Below, in pieces: positions 27,164 to 37,221 of a DNA stretch of 64,000 nucleotides. Numbering within the stretch: position 1 is the first letter of the stretch; every line of letters begins with the position of its first letter. The stretch comes from Thiodiazotropha sp040507035 (GTDB lineage: Bacteria; Pseudomonadota; Gammaproteobacteria; Chromatiales; Chromatiaceae): contig JBEVVR010000035.1 of assembly GCA_040507035.1 (NCBI GenBank), positions 124,001 through 188,000 of the forward strand. Direction: 5' to 3'. Below the pieces are notes generated by a model. That model was given only the letters and a program-made list of their open reading frames with translations, ran no database searches and had not been told where the DNA came from. A program made the translations under genes and the position numbers.

Positions 27164-30060
27164 TTTTCCATCTTTCCAAATCCAGCAGTAAAGACGAACC
27201 GCGGCCGCAGCCAGTGGACCATCAGCGGCAGCACCAGCAGGGCGATGAAGACGTCCATGATCAGGGCCTCCGAGATATAGAGGCTGACCGACCAGAGATT
27301 GGCCAACTCGGTATTCATCAACGGTATGAAACTCCCCAGCAGCACCAGCATGGAGATGATGATCGCCGAACCCGTGGTCTCCAGGGTGGTCTCGAGGGCA
27401 CGACGCCAATCCTCTCCCGAAGCGATCATCTCCTCGCGCAGGCGGGAGACCATGTAGACACCGTAGTCGACCCCCAATCCCATGGCGATACTGAGGGCCA
27501 CCTGTACATGAAAAGCGAGATTGGCGGACCACTCGCCAATAGCGGTCATATAGGCGCCAAGGCCATATTGGGTCATCAGGGTGATGAAGCAGAGGCTGAT
27601 CAGAATGCTGGCGATCATCCAGGAGCGAAACATGATCAGGGTCATCAGAAAGACCGTCAGGGAGGTGGCCACCGGCGCATTCAACCACTCCTTGAAGGCG
27701 ACATCCCGGGTTGCCTCGGTGACCCCCAAAAACCCCCCGATCGCAGCCCTCCCCGGGATGGTCTCAGCGGTGACAATGGTTTGTGCCGGGCGCTCACCTT
27801 TTGCCGGGATGGTGATCTTTTCCCCCGCCTCGACACCGACCCGCAGCAGTGACATTCCCGGGTCCTCGGCATGTTGTTGCAGGTAGCGTTGGATATCGCG
27901 GATAGTCTTGTGGGTCTGTTTTGGATCCATGGTGTTGACGAAACCGGCAATGATCCCCTCATCCCAACTACGCGTGTTGATGAAGGCCTCCAGCTCCCCC
28001 GCCTCGGCGCTGGTTGCCAACATGCCGTTATAGAGCTGCACCGTCTCGTCGGGATCGGGAAAGTTCTCAGCGCTACCGGGGAGCCGATAGGCATAGGCGT
28101 TTTGCCGCATATGCTCAAGGGTGGGGATGGCATAGAGATTCATATGCGCCACCGGCGCCTCCCCTGGCGGGGCATTGAGCATCATGTTGAGGGTTTTGAC
28201 AAACTGCACATAGGACGCTGTGTACCCGATGTTGGGGTGTCCGCGAAGCCAATCCTCGAAGCGGGAGAGGGCGTCGAGCACATCGGCCCGGTTGAAGACC
28301 CCCTGGGGCGTATCCTCCATGGCATCGAAACAGCTATCCGCATCCACCAGACGCTCCCCCGCATCGTTCCAGGCATCCAAGCCGCAGGGTGGCAGAGTTC
28401 CCGCCTTGGAACGGATCACCAGGTTTGCGGTTATCACACCGGGCATCATGCTCGACAGGGTCTCGAGATCGGCTATCGCCTTGACCTCACCGCTGCCGCT
28501 CAGCAGCTCTCCCAACAGATAGTGGTCCTTGTAGGCTGCCCTGGGATAGTGGATGCCCTTCTCCACACCGGGCATGATATCGAACTCATCCTGGATACGC
28601 GCCACCTCGGGGTCGCTGCGTCCCTGCTCACCCGCCAGCAGTGCGCTGAAGCCTCCGTGAAGATCCGCAAGCTGCGCGGAGAGCATCCAGACACCGATCA
28701 CAACCATTACCGGTAACCATTTGAGCGGGCCGGTGAGCAACCGGGTCACCCTTTTCGCCAGCCCCTTTTCCCAGCCCCGCTCAAAGGTCCCACCCTGCAG
28801 CTTGGGCGACATGCTGATCATCAGCAGGGGGATCAAGGTGGTGGTAGTCAGAATCAGGGTCGACATACCGAAAATGCCGAAATAGGCATAGGCCTTGTAA
28901 AACGAGATATCGATGAACGAGATGGCGAAGAAACCGTGCAGATCAGTGCCAATGGAGAGCGTTGCCGGCACCACGGTGTGGCGAATAGAGGTAAAGGCAG
29001 CCTCTTCATGATCACCACTCTTATGCAGCTCCTGCATGTATCGTCTAGTAATCTGCATCGAGTGACCGATACCGATCGCCAACAGCAGCATCGGGGTCAG
29101 GGCCATCATGGTGGTCAGCCTGAACTGGGTGTAACCCATCAAACCCAGAGTCAGGATGATGGTCATGCCCACACCCAGAAGGGGCAGTACGGCACAGCTC
29201 CAATGGCGGAATTCGTACCAGAGCACCACCAGGATAATCAACAGCGAAACCCCTATCAGCCACGCTTTGTCCCACAGCTCTTCGACCATGGAGGCAAGAA
29301 AGTAGGGCTCTCCGGAGATCATAAACTCGACCCGGTCGCCATAGATCTCCTGGTACTTCGCCATGATCGCCTTTGCCGCCGCGATCCACTCCAGATGGTG
29401 GTCCTTCAGCTCGTTGCTGAAATCGCCGATGATGAAAGTACCCAAGGGCCGGCAATTCTCGTGGACATGGCGAACCGTATCATTGTTGATCAGGCCATCC
29501 TCACCGATGATCTGACACTTGTTGCCCTCGGCATCCTGGTAGTAGATCAGCAGGGGCTCGAGAACCAGGTGTTTTTCCATGCCCTGGCGCAGGTAATCGA
29601 TCTGCTGTCGCTGCAGATCTTGGTCATCGGCAAGACCCGCCGTCGGCATCAGGCGCCGGTAGTCGAGACTACCCGACTTGGTGATCCCCAGGTTGCGCAG
29701 CTTGGATGAAGGCAGGCCGACGAAGTTGGCGGCATTGGCGAACTCCAATCCACTGACATCCCGATAGAAATCATCCACCATTTGCAGAAACCAGGGCTGG
29801 TAGATATCCCCCTGTTTGACCTTGAACCCCCATACCATCAGGTTGCCCATGCCGTAGCTGAGGTCACTGTAGAGATTGGTGGCGATATAGCGATTCGACA
29901 GCGGCAGCAACGAGTCGGGATCGTTGCGCAGATTCACCCGGTTGATGAACAACAGGGCTAGCAGCGTCGAGGCGAAGAGCAGAAAAATGACCGCCCGCCG
30001 GTGTCTGAGCACGAAGCGAGCGTAGGCGGCAGCGTAGTCTCTATTCCCTGCCGCCATCAC
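27142..30060 (-). CDS. RND/MMPL superfamily exporter
   Basis: A 972-residue inner-membrane exporter of the MMPL-like RND branch (hydrophobe/amphiphile efflux-3 or predicted-exporter type). It has an N-terminal membrane helix, a large periplasmic loop, six helices in the middle (WLIGVSLLIILVVLWYEF onward), a second loop and a C-terminal helix bundle with GLGVDYGVYMVSRLREE, whose Asp is typical of the proton relay region. No adaptor or outer-membrane channel is adjacent; instead the LolA-like gene just upstream (8 bases) is the usual partner. The final residues SANERK and the stop lie in the repeat arm. Confidence 0.9.
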   Translation of the reverse strand: MMAAGNRDYAAAYARFVLRHRRAVIFLLFASTLLALLFINRVNLRNDPDSLLPLSNRYIATNLYSDLSYGMGNLMVWGFKVKQGDIYQPWFLQMVDDFYRDVSGLEFANAANFVGLPSSKLRNLGITKSGSLDYRRLMPTAGLADDQDLQRQQIDYLRQGMEKHLVLEPLLIYYQDAEGNKCQIIGEDGLINNDTVRHVHENCRPLGTFIIGDFSNELKDHHLEWIAAAKAIMAKYQEIYGDRVEFMISGEPYFLASMVEELWDKAWLIGVSLLIILVVLWYEFRHWSCAVLPLLGVGMTIILTLGLMGYTQFRLTTMMALTPMLLLAIGIGHSMQITRRYMQELHKSGDHEEAAFTSIRHTVVPATLSIGTDLHGFFAISFIDISFYKAYAYFGIFGMSTLILTTTTLIPLLMISMSPKLQGGTFERGWEKGLAKRVTRLLTGPLKWLPVMVVIGVWMLSAQLADLHGGFSALLAGEQGRSDPEVARIQDEFDIMPGVEKGIHYPRAAYKDHYLLGELLSGSGEVKAIADLETLSSMMPGVITANLVIRSKAGTLPPCGLDAWNDAGERLVDADSCFDAMEDTPQGVFNRADVLDALSRFEDWLRGHPNIGYTASYVQFVKTLNMMLNAPPGEAPVAHMNLYAIPTLEHMRQNAYAYRLPGSAENFPDPDETVQLYNGMLATSAEAGELEAFINTRSWDEGIIAGFVNTMDPKQTHKTIRDIQRYLQQHAEDPGMSLLRVGVEAGEKITIPAKGERPAQTIVTAETIPGRAAIGGFLGVTEATRDVAFKEWLNAPVATSLTVFLMTLIMFRSWMIASILISLCFITLMTQYGLGAYMTAIGEWSANLAFHVQVALSIAMGLGVDYGVYMVSRLREEMIASGEDWRRALETTLETTGSAIIISMLVLLGSFIPLMNTELANLWSVSLYISEALIMDVFIALLVLPLMVHWLRPRFVFTAGFGKMEKSANERK

Positions 30061-30068
30061 ATATCGCT

Positions 30069-31034
30069 TTATCGAGCATAATTTTGCAACGTCTGCTCTG
30101 ACCAGAACTCATCGCCAAGATCCACATTCAGCGAAATTGTGCTGCGCGGCACGTAGACCATGCTGTCCTTACCATCGAGATGGGAGACGGCGTAGATGTA
30201 TCTGGGATAGGCAACACGCGGATCGGGCTGATCGAGAGACTGCCAATCGATGTAGACCGTCTTGATCATCTCGCCATCCTTGTAGTAGACCGTTTTATAG
30301 AGAGCGAATGTGCGTTTGTCGATTTCACTGACATGGTAGTCATACCACCAGTTTGTAAACTTGGTAGTGCTCTTCAATAGATAGACTGACTTGCCGATGT
30401 GGGCACACTGAGGTCCCGGTAGTTGCCGAGTATAGCGTGTCTTCTCCCAGGGCTGTAACTCCATCGCAGCCAGGCAGCCCTCCACCTTGCTTTCACCGAG
30501 GAGTTGGTGGATCTCATCCTCCGGACCTCTCAGCACCAGCTCGCCATAGGTCAGGTTGGTGCCGAACCAGACATCCTCATGGGAGGGCTCGTTGATCCGT
30601 CTGATCTTACGCAACGCCGGCAGCCACATGGAGATCACAGCCCCCTTCTCGGGATCACTGAAGCGTGTAAACAGCACCCCTGTGCCCTTGGTCTTGCCTG
30701 AGGTCAGGATCGCCATCTGCATACTCTCGATCTTCGGATCCTGGGGGCTGTTGTTGACATAGGTATCGAAGGTCTGCACCCCTGGCACCCTGTCCCGGGT
30801 ACGCATCGCCAAAGGGGCGCGATTGACCACCACAGCCACCTCTCTCCCGCGACGTTTGCTGAGAGCATTGTTCACCAGACCACCGTGTGCGGCAACATAG
30901 ACCTGTTCGGCGATCTCCTGTGCGCTCAAGGATTGCGGCAATGGGGAGACACGAACCCCATCATCCGCCCGGGCAAGCGCGAACAGATGGCAGACCAATC
31001 CAATTAGCGTGATTGCGATGAGCCTGATTGACAT
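30069..31034 (-). CDS. LolA-like outer-membrane lipoprotein-sorting family protein
   Basis: A 321-residue exported protein. The ATG at 31034 gives a signal peptide (MSIRLIAITLIGLVCHLFALARA); the frame continues to 31070 without signal character. The mature sequence fits the LolA-related family usually found with MMPL-type RND exporters: MWLPALRKIRRI, DVWFGTNLTYGEL and the YKTVYYKDGEMIKTVYIDWQ strand pattern. It likely has a half-barrel fold that accepts a hydrophobic substrate from the exporter; the substrate is unknown. Confidence 0.85.
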   Translation of the reverse strand: MSIRLIAITLIGLVCHLFALARADDGVRVSPLPQSLSAQEIAEQVYVAAHGGLVNNALSKRRGREVAVVVNRAPLAMRTRDRVPGVQTFDTYVNNSPQDPKIESMQMAILTSGKTKGTGVLFTRFSDPEKGAVISMWLPALRKIRRINEPSHEDVWFGTNLTYGELVLRGPEDEIHQLLGESKVEGCLAAMELQPWEKTRYTRQLPGPQCAHIGKSVYLLKSTTKFTNWWYDYHVSEIDKRTFALYKTVYYKDGEMIKTVYIDWQSLDQPDPRVAYPRYIYAVSHLDGKDSMVYVPRSTISLNVDLGDEFWSEQTLQNYAR

Positions 31035-31237
31035 AGAAGTGACTCTGCCATGTATAGCTAGCGCAAACAAGAAAGTGTAAACCCTAACACCAAGTTCCCA
31101 GCAGGAGGAAACTTTGATGCATCATCAGCCCAAATGGTCGACACCCGATAGCGGGCAGGAATCTAACAAACACTGCACAACCGCCCCGATCCAGAAATCG
31201 GGCAGATGAGGAGAACGGCACTTATTATTAAGCAGCA

Positions 31238-31304
31238 TTTGGTGGGGCAGGGCCCCACCCTAGCGTTGAATTCAGGCTGTCGGGTGGGGCCCTGCCCCAC
31301 CAAA
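31238..31304. repeat. REP-like double hairpin (23-bp perfect inverted repeat)
   Basis: The arms at 31238-31260 and 31282-31304 are perfect reverse complements (23 of 23) around a 21-base loop. Each arm is itself a hairpin, GGTGGGGC-AGG-GCCCCACC. The pair lies in the 400-base gap before hslV. It has no T-run, so it is not a standard terminator; the layout is that of a REP/BIME-type dispersed repeat. Confidence 0.75.
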
Positions 31305-31435
31305 ACCCTTTGATTAAACTAGATGCAATGCGTCTCTTGGCGCTTGAGTAAGTGCCATACGACACAGAGGATGATTTCTCTCAGGCCGCCAGCTCAGGTA
31401 CAATCGCCAGCTCATTCGAAAGACTCGGATCTAGC

Positions 31436-31981
31436 GTGGAAAACTTTAGAGGCACAACAATTCTCTCCGTCAGACGCAATGGCAAGGTGGTCATTGGCGG
31501 TGACGGCCAGGTCTCCCTCGGCAATACCGTCATGAAAGGCAATGCCCGCAAGGTACGGCAGCTCTACAAAGGCAAGGTCATTGCCGGCTTTGCCGGTGCC
31601 ACAGCGGATGCCTTCACCCTGTTCGAGCGTTTCGAGGGGAAACTGGAAAAGCACCAGGGTCACCTCACCCGGGCAGCCGTGGAGATGGCCAAAGATTGGC
31701 GTACCGACCGCGCGCTACGCCGGCTCGAGGCACTGCTCTGCGTGGCCGATGCCGAGACTTCACTGATCATCTCCGGTACCGGCGATGTGATCGAGCCCGA
31801 GCACAATCTGATGGCCATAGGCTCCGGTGGCAGTTTCGCCCAAGCCGCGGCCCGCGCCCTGTTGGAGAATACGGAACTCGGCGCCCGCCAGATCGTCGAA
31901 AAGGGACTCGGTATCGCTGCCGATATCTGTATCTATACCAACCATAATCTCGTACTGGAAGAGCTGGATAGCAAAACCTAG
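31436..31981 (+). CDS. hslV: ATP-dependent protease subunit HslV
   Basis: A 181-residue proteasome-type peptidase. The GTG at 31436 is chosen because it gives a short propeptide (MENFRG) before the catalytic threonine in TTILSVRRNG; the frame stays open to 31352, but those residues do not match the family. Gly-rich SGGSFAQAAARAL and the metal-site C-terminal region are normal. It forms a two-tier hexamer capped by HslU, whose gene follows after 47 bases. Confidence 0.95.
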   Translation: MENFRGTTILSVRRNGKVVIGGDGQVSLGNTVMKGNARKVRQLYKGKVIAGFAGATADAFTLFERFEGKLEKHQGHLTRAAVEMAKDWRTDRALRRLEALLCVADAETSLIISGTGDVIEPEHNLMAIGSGGSFAQAAARALLENTELGARQIVEKGLGIAADICIYTNHNLVLEELDSKT

Positions 31982-32028
31982 CCCGCCCTCACTCTCGAGT
32001 CGGACTACACGTTACGGTAACCCAATTG

Positions 32029-33366
32029 ATGTCTGAAATAACCCCTCAACAGATCGTCGCTGAACTCGACAAGCACATCATCGGCCAAACAGACGCCAAG
32101 CGCGCTGTCGCCATCGCTTTACGCAATCGTTGGCGCCGCGCCCAAGTCCCGGAGAGCCTGCGCAATGAGATCACACCGAAGAACATTCTGATGATCGGGC
32201 CCACCGGGGTCGGCAAGACGGAGATCGCCCGCCGCCTGGCTAAGCTGGCGAATGCCCCATTCCTCAAGGTGGAGGCGACGAAATTCACCGAGGTGGGCTA
32301 TGTGGGAAGGGAGGTCGATTCGATCATCCGCGAGCTCACCGATTCGGCGGTCAAAATGGTGCGCGAAGGGGAGTTGGCCAAGGTCTCCGATGAGGCCCGG
32401 CAAGCCGCCGAGGAGCGGATTCTCGATGCCCTGTTACCCTCACCCACACCCTCGGGATGGGGCGACAACGAGAGTGATACCGGTGTCTCCAGCTCGACCC
32501 GTGACAAATTCCGCGACAAGCTGCGCAGCGGCGGACTCGACGACAAGGAGATCGAGATCGAAGTCAGCGCCACCCCGGTGGGGGTTGAAATCATGGCGCC
32601 TCCAGGCATGGAGGAGATGACCAACCAGCTCCAGGGCATGTTTCAGAACCTGGGAAGCGGTCGTACACGTCGACGCAAGCTACGCATCAAGGATGCCATG
32701 AAGGTGCTAAGTGACGAAGAGGCGGCCAAGCGCATCAATGAGGAGGACCTCAAGCTGCGCGCCCTGGAGATGGTGGAGCAACACGGGATCGTCTTCATCG
32801 ACGAGCTCGACAAGGTGACCAGCCGCGCCGAGACCCGGGGCGCTGACGTCTCCCGCGAGGGGGTGCAGCGAGATCTGCTGCCCCTGGTTGAAGGGTGCAC
32901 CATCTCCACCAAGCACGGCATGGTGAAGACCGATCACATTCTGTTTATCGCCTCCGGGGCCTTCCATCTCGCCAAGCCCTCCGACCTGATCCCCGAACTG
33001 CAGGGACGTCTACCCATAAGGGTGGAGCTCGCCGCGCTCACAACCGACGATTTTACCCGCATCCTTACCGAGCCGGACGCCTCGTTGACGGAACAGTACC
33101 AGGCCCTGCTGGAGACGGAGCAGGTTCGGCTGAGTTTCACCGAGGCCGGGATTCGGCGTATCGCGGAGACCGCCTGGCAGGTCAACGAACGCACGGAGAA
33201 TATCGGTGCGCGCCGCCTGCATACGGTGATGGAGCGCCTCCTGGAGAGCATCTCATTCAAGGCCTCCGAGCAGGCCGGCACCACCCTCGTCATCGATGAG
33301 GCCTATGTGGACGATCAGCTCTCTCAGCTGGCGGCGGACGAGGATTTGAGTCAGTACATTCTATAA
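32029..33366 (+). CDS. hslU: ATP-dependent protease ATPase subunit HslU
   Basis: A 445-residue AAA+ unfoldase partner of HslV. Walker A is GPTGVGKTE (about residue 60), Walker B is GIVFIDELDK, and the intermediate I-domain lies between. The C-terminal sensor-2 helix (NIGARRLHTVMERLLE) and the terminal segment ending in QYIL, which docks into HslV, are present. The ATG at 32029 is used; a TTG one codon upstream is also in frame. The length is normal. Confidence 0.96.
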   Translation: MSEITPQQIVAELDKHIIGQTDAKRAVAIALRNRWRRAQVPESLRNEITPKNILMIGPTGVGKTEIARRLAKLANAPFLKVEATKFTEVGYVGREVDSIIRELTDSAVKMVREGELAKVSDEARQAAEERILDALLPSPTPSGWGDNESDTGVSSSTRDKFRDKLRSGGLDDKEIEIEVSATPVGVEIMAPPGMEEMTNQLQGMFQNLGSGRTRRRKLRIKDAMKVLSDEEAAKRINEEDLKLRALEMVEQHGIVFIDELDKVTSRAETRGADVSREGVQRDLLPLVEGCTISTKHGMVKTDHILFIASGAFHLAKPSDLIPELQGRLPIRVELAALTTDDFTRILTEPDASLTEQYQALLETEQVRLSFTEAGIRRIAETAWQVNERTENIGARRLHTVMERLLESISFKASEQAGTTLVIDEAYVDDQLSQLAADEDLSQYIL

Positions 33367-33465
33367 GGGGCTGCTGCCGAATCACGCCATAGCTACCGGG
33401 TATATTCATGGCAACCGGGGATAGAATGAGCGGCTGGCAGTTAACCAATAGCGAGAGTAAACACT

Positions 33466-33834
33466 ATGTCACACCCCAATCCGACAGAGATCCATCTGCA
33501 CAAGCAATCCCGGGTGCTGGAAATCAGCTTTGACGATGGCAGCAAATTCAGCTACCCGGCAGAATACCTGAGGGTTTTTTCCCCATCCGCCGAGGTCCAG
33601 GGTCACGGTCCCGGCCAGGAGGTGTTGCAGGTCGGCAAAGAAGAGGTAAATATTGCCCATATCGATCCCGTGGGAAATTATGCCATCTGCCTGCACTTCG
33701 ATGACGAGCACAATACCGGCATCTACTCCTGGGATACCCTGTATAACCTCGGGTCCAATTATGAACGCAATTGGCAAGACTACCTGCAGCGTCTGAAGGC
33801 TGCAGGATATGAACGCAAAGAGCCCTCGGCATAG
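33466..33834 (+). CDS. DUF971 / gamma-butyrobetaine hydroxylase-like N-terminal domain protein
   Basis: A 122-residue protein made of one DUF971 domain: LEISFDDGSKFSYPAEYLRVFSPS and YAICLHFDDEHNTGIYSWDTLY are the family blocks. The domain occurs alone in bacteria, often near hslVU or Fe-S genes. Its biochemical role is not settled. It sits between hslVU and ubiE in the same orientation. Confidence 0.9.
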   Translation: MSHPNPTEIHLHKQSRVLEISFDDGSKFSYPAEYLRVFSPSAEVQGHGPGQEVLQVGKEEVNIAHIDPVGNYAICLHFDDEHNTGIYSWDTLYNLGSNYERNWQDYLQRLKAAGYERKEPSA

Positions 33835-33902
33835 AGACCGTTACCGCGCCTGGTTGGCTATAGACCAGAAGACGGATAGCTTCACAACACAGGTAAAGAC
33901 CG

Positions 33903-34652
33903 ATGAAGGATGACAAGACCACACACTTCGGCTATCAGGAGGTTGCTGTCAATGAAAAGGCCGGTAGGGTGCGCGAGGTATTCGATTCGGTAGCCAACAG
34001 GTATGACCTGATGAACGACCTGATGTCGTTCGGCATTCACCGCCTCTGGAAACGTCACACTATCGAGCTGTCCGCTGTCCGCAAGGGTCAGCGAGTGCTC
34101 GACCTGGCGGCCGGCACAGGGGATCTCTCGGCAAAATTCAGCGGCCTGGTAGGGGAGGATGGCCTGGTGGTCTTCTCCGACATCAACGCCTCCATGCTGC
34201 AGCGTGGCAGAGAGCGCATGGTGGACCAGGGGTGGGTCGGCAATCTGCAGTATGTACAGGCCGATGCGCAGCAGCTGCCGTTTCCCGACAACCATTTCGA
34301 CTGTGTCACCATCGGCTTCGGTCTGCGCAACGTCACCGACAAGCAGCTGGCGCTGAACGCGATCTTCAAAAGCCTGAAACCGGGTGGGAGATTGCTGGTG
34401 CTGGAATTTTCCAAGCCCACCAACAGGGCGCTGGAGAAGGTCTATGACCTCTACTCATTCGGCATATTGCCGAAGATCGGTAAGCTGGTAACCAATGATG
34501 AGGAGAGCTACCAGTATCTGGCCGAGTCGATCCGCATGCACCCCGATCAAGAGACACTGAAGGGTATGATGGAACACGCCGGGTTTGAGCGCTGTGATTA
34601 CTTTAATTTGACTGGCGGTGTCGTGGCGCTGCACCGGGGATACAAATTCTAG
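33903..34652 (+). CDS. ubiE: Ubiquinone/menaquinone C-methyltransferase UbiE
   Basis: A 249-residue class I SAM methyltransferase of quinone synthesis. The SAM motif VLDLAAGTGDLS, the N-terminal VFDSVANRYDLMNDLMSFGIHR and the C-terminal GGVVALHRGYKF are all diagnostic. It begins the ubiE-ubiJ-ubiB run, as in Escherichia coli. Confidence 0.97.
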   Translation: MKDDKTTHFGYQEVAVNEKAGRVREVFDSVANRYDLMNDLMSFGIHRLWKRHTIELSAVRKGQRVLDLAAGTGDLSAKFSGLVGEDGLVVFSDINASMLQRGRERMVDQGWVGNLQYVQADAQQLPFPDNHFDCVTIGFGLRNVTDKQLALNAIFKSLKPGGRLLVLEFSKPTNRALEKVYDLYSFGILPKIGKLVTNDEESYQYLAESIRMHPDQETLKGMMEHAGFERCDYFNLTGGVVALHRGYKF

Positions 34653-34737
34653 TCGGGTTGAATCACGCTATGTGGCCTATCAGCAAAACTCAATCTCAGG
34701 ACGACGACAGATCAGACAGCCGGGGGACCTGGAGATC

Positions 34738-35367
34738 ATGACCCTCGGTGCCGCAATCTCTGCAACCCTCGAGACTCTGCTCAATCAAGCCATTGCTCTC
34801 GATGCGGAAACCCCTCACCGCCTCACCCCGATGCACGGCAAGGTGATCCGGCTTGAGCTGTCGGGTCTGGATAGCTCCCTCTATCTCATCCCCGAGCCCA
34901 GCGGGATACAGCTGCTGAGTGAATTCGATGGCGAGGCCGATTGCACGCTGCGTGGCTCTCTCTTCGATATGCTGCGCATGCGCGATAGCAGTGAGAGTGC
35001 CGATCAACTCTTCAAGGGCGCGGTTCAGATAGAAGGCGATACCGCCCTGGCCCAGGATTTTGGTGCCTTTCTCGCCAATCTCGAAATCGATTGGGAAGAA
35101 CAACTCTCACGTGTCACCGGGGACATAGCCGCCCACGAGATCGGAAACCTGACCAGGGCGACCTTCAGCTGGGGACGCTCGCTGAACCGGACCCTAGAAC
35201 AGAATCTTCAGGAGTACCTTCAGGAGGAGCTGCGGCTACTTCCTGCAGGCAATGAGATAACCCCCTTCCTCAGTGAAGTCGACCGCCTGCGTGACGACAC
35301 GGAACGTCTCGAGGCCCGTATCCAGCGACTCGAAAAGCGTTTGGATACCAAGGACAAAGCCTCGTGA
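34738..35367 (+). CDS. ubiJ: Ubiquinone biosynthesis accessory factor UbiJ (SCP2 domain)
   Basis: A 209-residue SCP2-like lipid-binding protein that with UbiK and UbiB supports the soluble ubiquinone complex. An N-terminal SCP2 fold (LIPEPSGIQLLSEFDGEADCTLRGSL area) is followed by a C-terminal coiled coil (RLRDDTERLEARIQRLEKRLD) typical of UbiJ. The ATG at 34738 with GGAG upstream is preferred over the open frame from 34618, which overlaps ubiE. The stop overlaps the ubiB GTG (35364-35367). Confidence 0.93.
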   Translation: MTLGAAISATLETLLNQAIALDAETPHRLTPMHGKVIRLELSGLDSSLYLIPEPSGIQLLSEFDGEADCTLRGSLFDMLRMRDSSESADQLFKGAVQIEGDTALAQDFGAFLANLEIDWEEQLSRVTGDIAAHEIGNLTRATFSWGRSLNRTLEQNLQEYLQEELRLLPAGNEITPFLSEVDRLRDDTERLEARIQRLEKRLDTKDKAS

Positions 35368-37022
35368 TCCATCCTTCACAGGCCTTGCGGCTTATCCATA
35401 TCAACCTGGTATTACTGCGCCACGGCCTGGACGAGGTGATCCTCGCCACCCATCTCTTCCGCCCGATACGATTTCTGATCTATCTCTCACCTTGGTATTG
35501 GTTTCGCAAGGACCGCTCACCCTATCCCGTGCGCATCCGCCGCACCCTCGAGGACCTGGGTCCCATCTTCGTCAAGTTCGGCCAGATCCTCTCAACCCGC
35601 CGCGACCTGCTGCCCGACGATCTCGCCAATGAACTGGCAAAGCTGCAGGACCGGGTACCCCCGTTCCCGGGAGAAAAGGCCCGAGCCATTATCGAGAAGG
35701 CCTACGGACAACCCATCGACGAACTGCTCGAGGCATTCGATGAACAACCGCTGGCCTCCGCATCCATTGCCCAGGTCCATAGCGCACAGCTGAATAACGG
35801 CAAGAAGGTTGTAGTCAAGGTACTGCGGCCAAATATTGAAAAGACCATACGGCGGGATGTGGACCTGCTCTACACCATCGCCCGACTGGCGCAAAGATAC
35901 TGGAAAGAGGGGCGCCGCCTGAGACCCGTTGAGATCGTACAGGAGTATGAGAAGACCATCTTCGACGAGTTGGACCTGATGCGCGAGGCGGCCAACGCCT
36001 CACAGCTACGGCGTAACTTTCTCAACAGCGAGATGCTCTATGTCCCGGAAGTCTATTGGGACCTGACTCGTCAGAATGTCTTCGTCATGGAACGTATCAG
36101 CGGCACCCCGGTGGGAGACATCGAGGCCCTGCGGCAACAGGGAATCAGCATGAAACTGCTGGGTGAGCGAGGGGTGGAGATCTTCTTCACCCAGGTCTTC
36201 AAATACAACTTCTTTCATGCCGATATGCACCCCGGTAACATCTTCGTTGCGCCCAACGGTCGCTATATCGCGGTCGATTTCGGCATCATGGGCACCCTGA
36301 CCGATGAGGATAAACGCTACCTGGCTGACAACCTGCTGGCATTCTTCAATCGCGACTATAAACGGGTGGCTCAACTCCATTTGGAGTCAGGCTGGGTACC
36401 GGAGAATACCCGGGTCGAGGAGTTCGAATCGGCGATTCGCACCGTCAGTGAGCCGATCTTCGAAAAGCCCCTGAGCGAGATATCCTTCGGCCACTTTCTG
36501 CTGCGGCTGTTTCAGACCGCAAGGCGGTTTGACATGGAGGTTCAACCACAGCTGGTGTTACTGCAGAAGACCCTTTTGAATATCGAGGGCCTGGGCCGGC
36601 AGCTCTATCCCCAGCTCGATCTCTGGACTACCGCAAAGCCGTTCCTGGAACACTGGATGAGCGAGCAGGTCGGGCGGCGGGCATTTGTCGGCAAGCTGAA
36701 GAAGAACCTTCCGGAAATCGCGGAGCACCTGCCCGATCTGCCGAAAAAGCTGAACAAGATCATCGATGAAGCAGCATCCGGCCGCCTCGAGCTGAAGTGG
36801 AAATCGGAAGAACTCGAGAATCTGGGCAAGCAGTTGCGCCGCAACCATCGCAACACCATCGCCACCATTTCCGGAAGTGCCATGCTGTTGAGCGGCTCTC
36901 TGTTGCTGGTCTTCGGCAGCGGTGGCCTGTTACCGCTTACCCTGGCAACCCTGTTGGGTGCGGGATTGGGCGCCTGGGGTGGGTTTCTGTTGCTGAAAAG
37001 CTGGTTCAACAGCTACGACTAA
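35364..37022 (+). CDS. ubiB: Ubiquinone biosynthesis protein UbiB (ABC1/ADCK-like atypical kinase)
   Basis: A 552-residue membrane-associated protein with an ADCK-type kinase-like domain: KxGQ-type motif (FVKFGQILSTRRDLLP), Ala-rich SASIAQVHSAQ, HADMHPGNIFV and the DFG-like VDFGIMGTL. Two C-terminal membrane helices follow (about residues 500-545). It starts with GTG at 35364, coupled to ubiJ. The family is thought to use ATPase activity to extract lipid intermediates from the membrane. Confidence 0.96.
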   Translation: MIHPSQALRLIHINLVLLRHGLDEVILATHLFRPIRFLIYLSPWYWFRKDRSPYPVRIRRTLEDLGPIFVKFGQILSTRRDLLPDDLANELAKLQDRVPPFPGEKARAIIEKAYGQPIDELLEAFDEQPLASASIAQVHSAQLNNGKKVVVKVLRPNIEKTIRRDVDLLYTIARLAQRYWKEGRRLRPVEIVQEYEKTIFDELDLMREAANASQLRRNFLNSEMLYVPEVYWDLTRQNVFVMERISGTPVGDIEALRQQGISMKLLGERGVEIFFTQVFKYNFFHADMHPGNIFVAPNGRYIAVDFGIMGTLTDEDKRYLADNLLAFFNRDYKRVAQLHLESGWVPENTRVEEFESAIRTVSEPIFEKPLSEISFGHFLLRLFQTARRFDMEVQPQLVLLQKTLLNIEGLGRQLYPQLDLWTTAKPFLEHWMSEQVGRRAFVGKLKKNLPEIAEHLPDLPKKLNKIIDEAASGRLELKWKSEELENLGKQLRRNHRNTIATISGSAMLLSGSLLLVFGSGGLLPLTLATLLGAGLGAWGGFLLLKSWFNSYD

Positions 37023-37221
37023 TCAACAACCCATTTTTCAGATCATCCTAAATTCAGCAACTTCAAAGCGCCCAGGCTTGGCATTTTCCAGCCAACTGCG
37101 CCTCCTAATAAGGCGCTACCGATCAATAGGTTAAGCAGAAAATCCTTGGCTGAAAGGGAAATTTGATCCATCATTATTGATAGAGCAACAACAAATGGCA
37201 TCCACGCCTCAGGAGACAGCC

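Noticed and set aside
27127..27852. 241-residue plus-strand frame opposite the RND exporter
   Set aside because: Antisense shadow, rich in His, Gln, Gly and Asp; the exporter frame on the minus strand has clear RND features.
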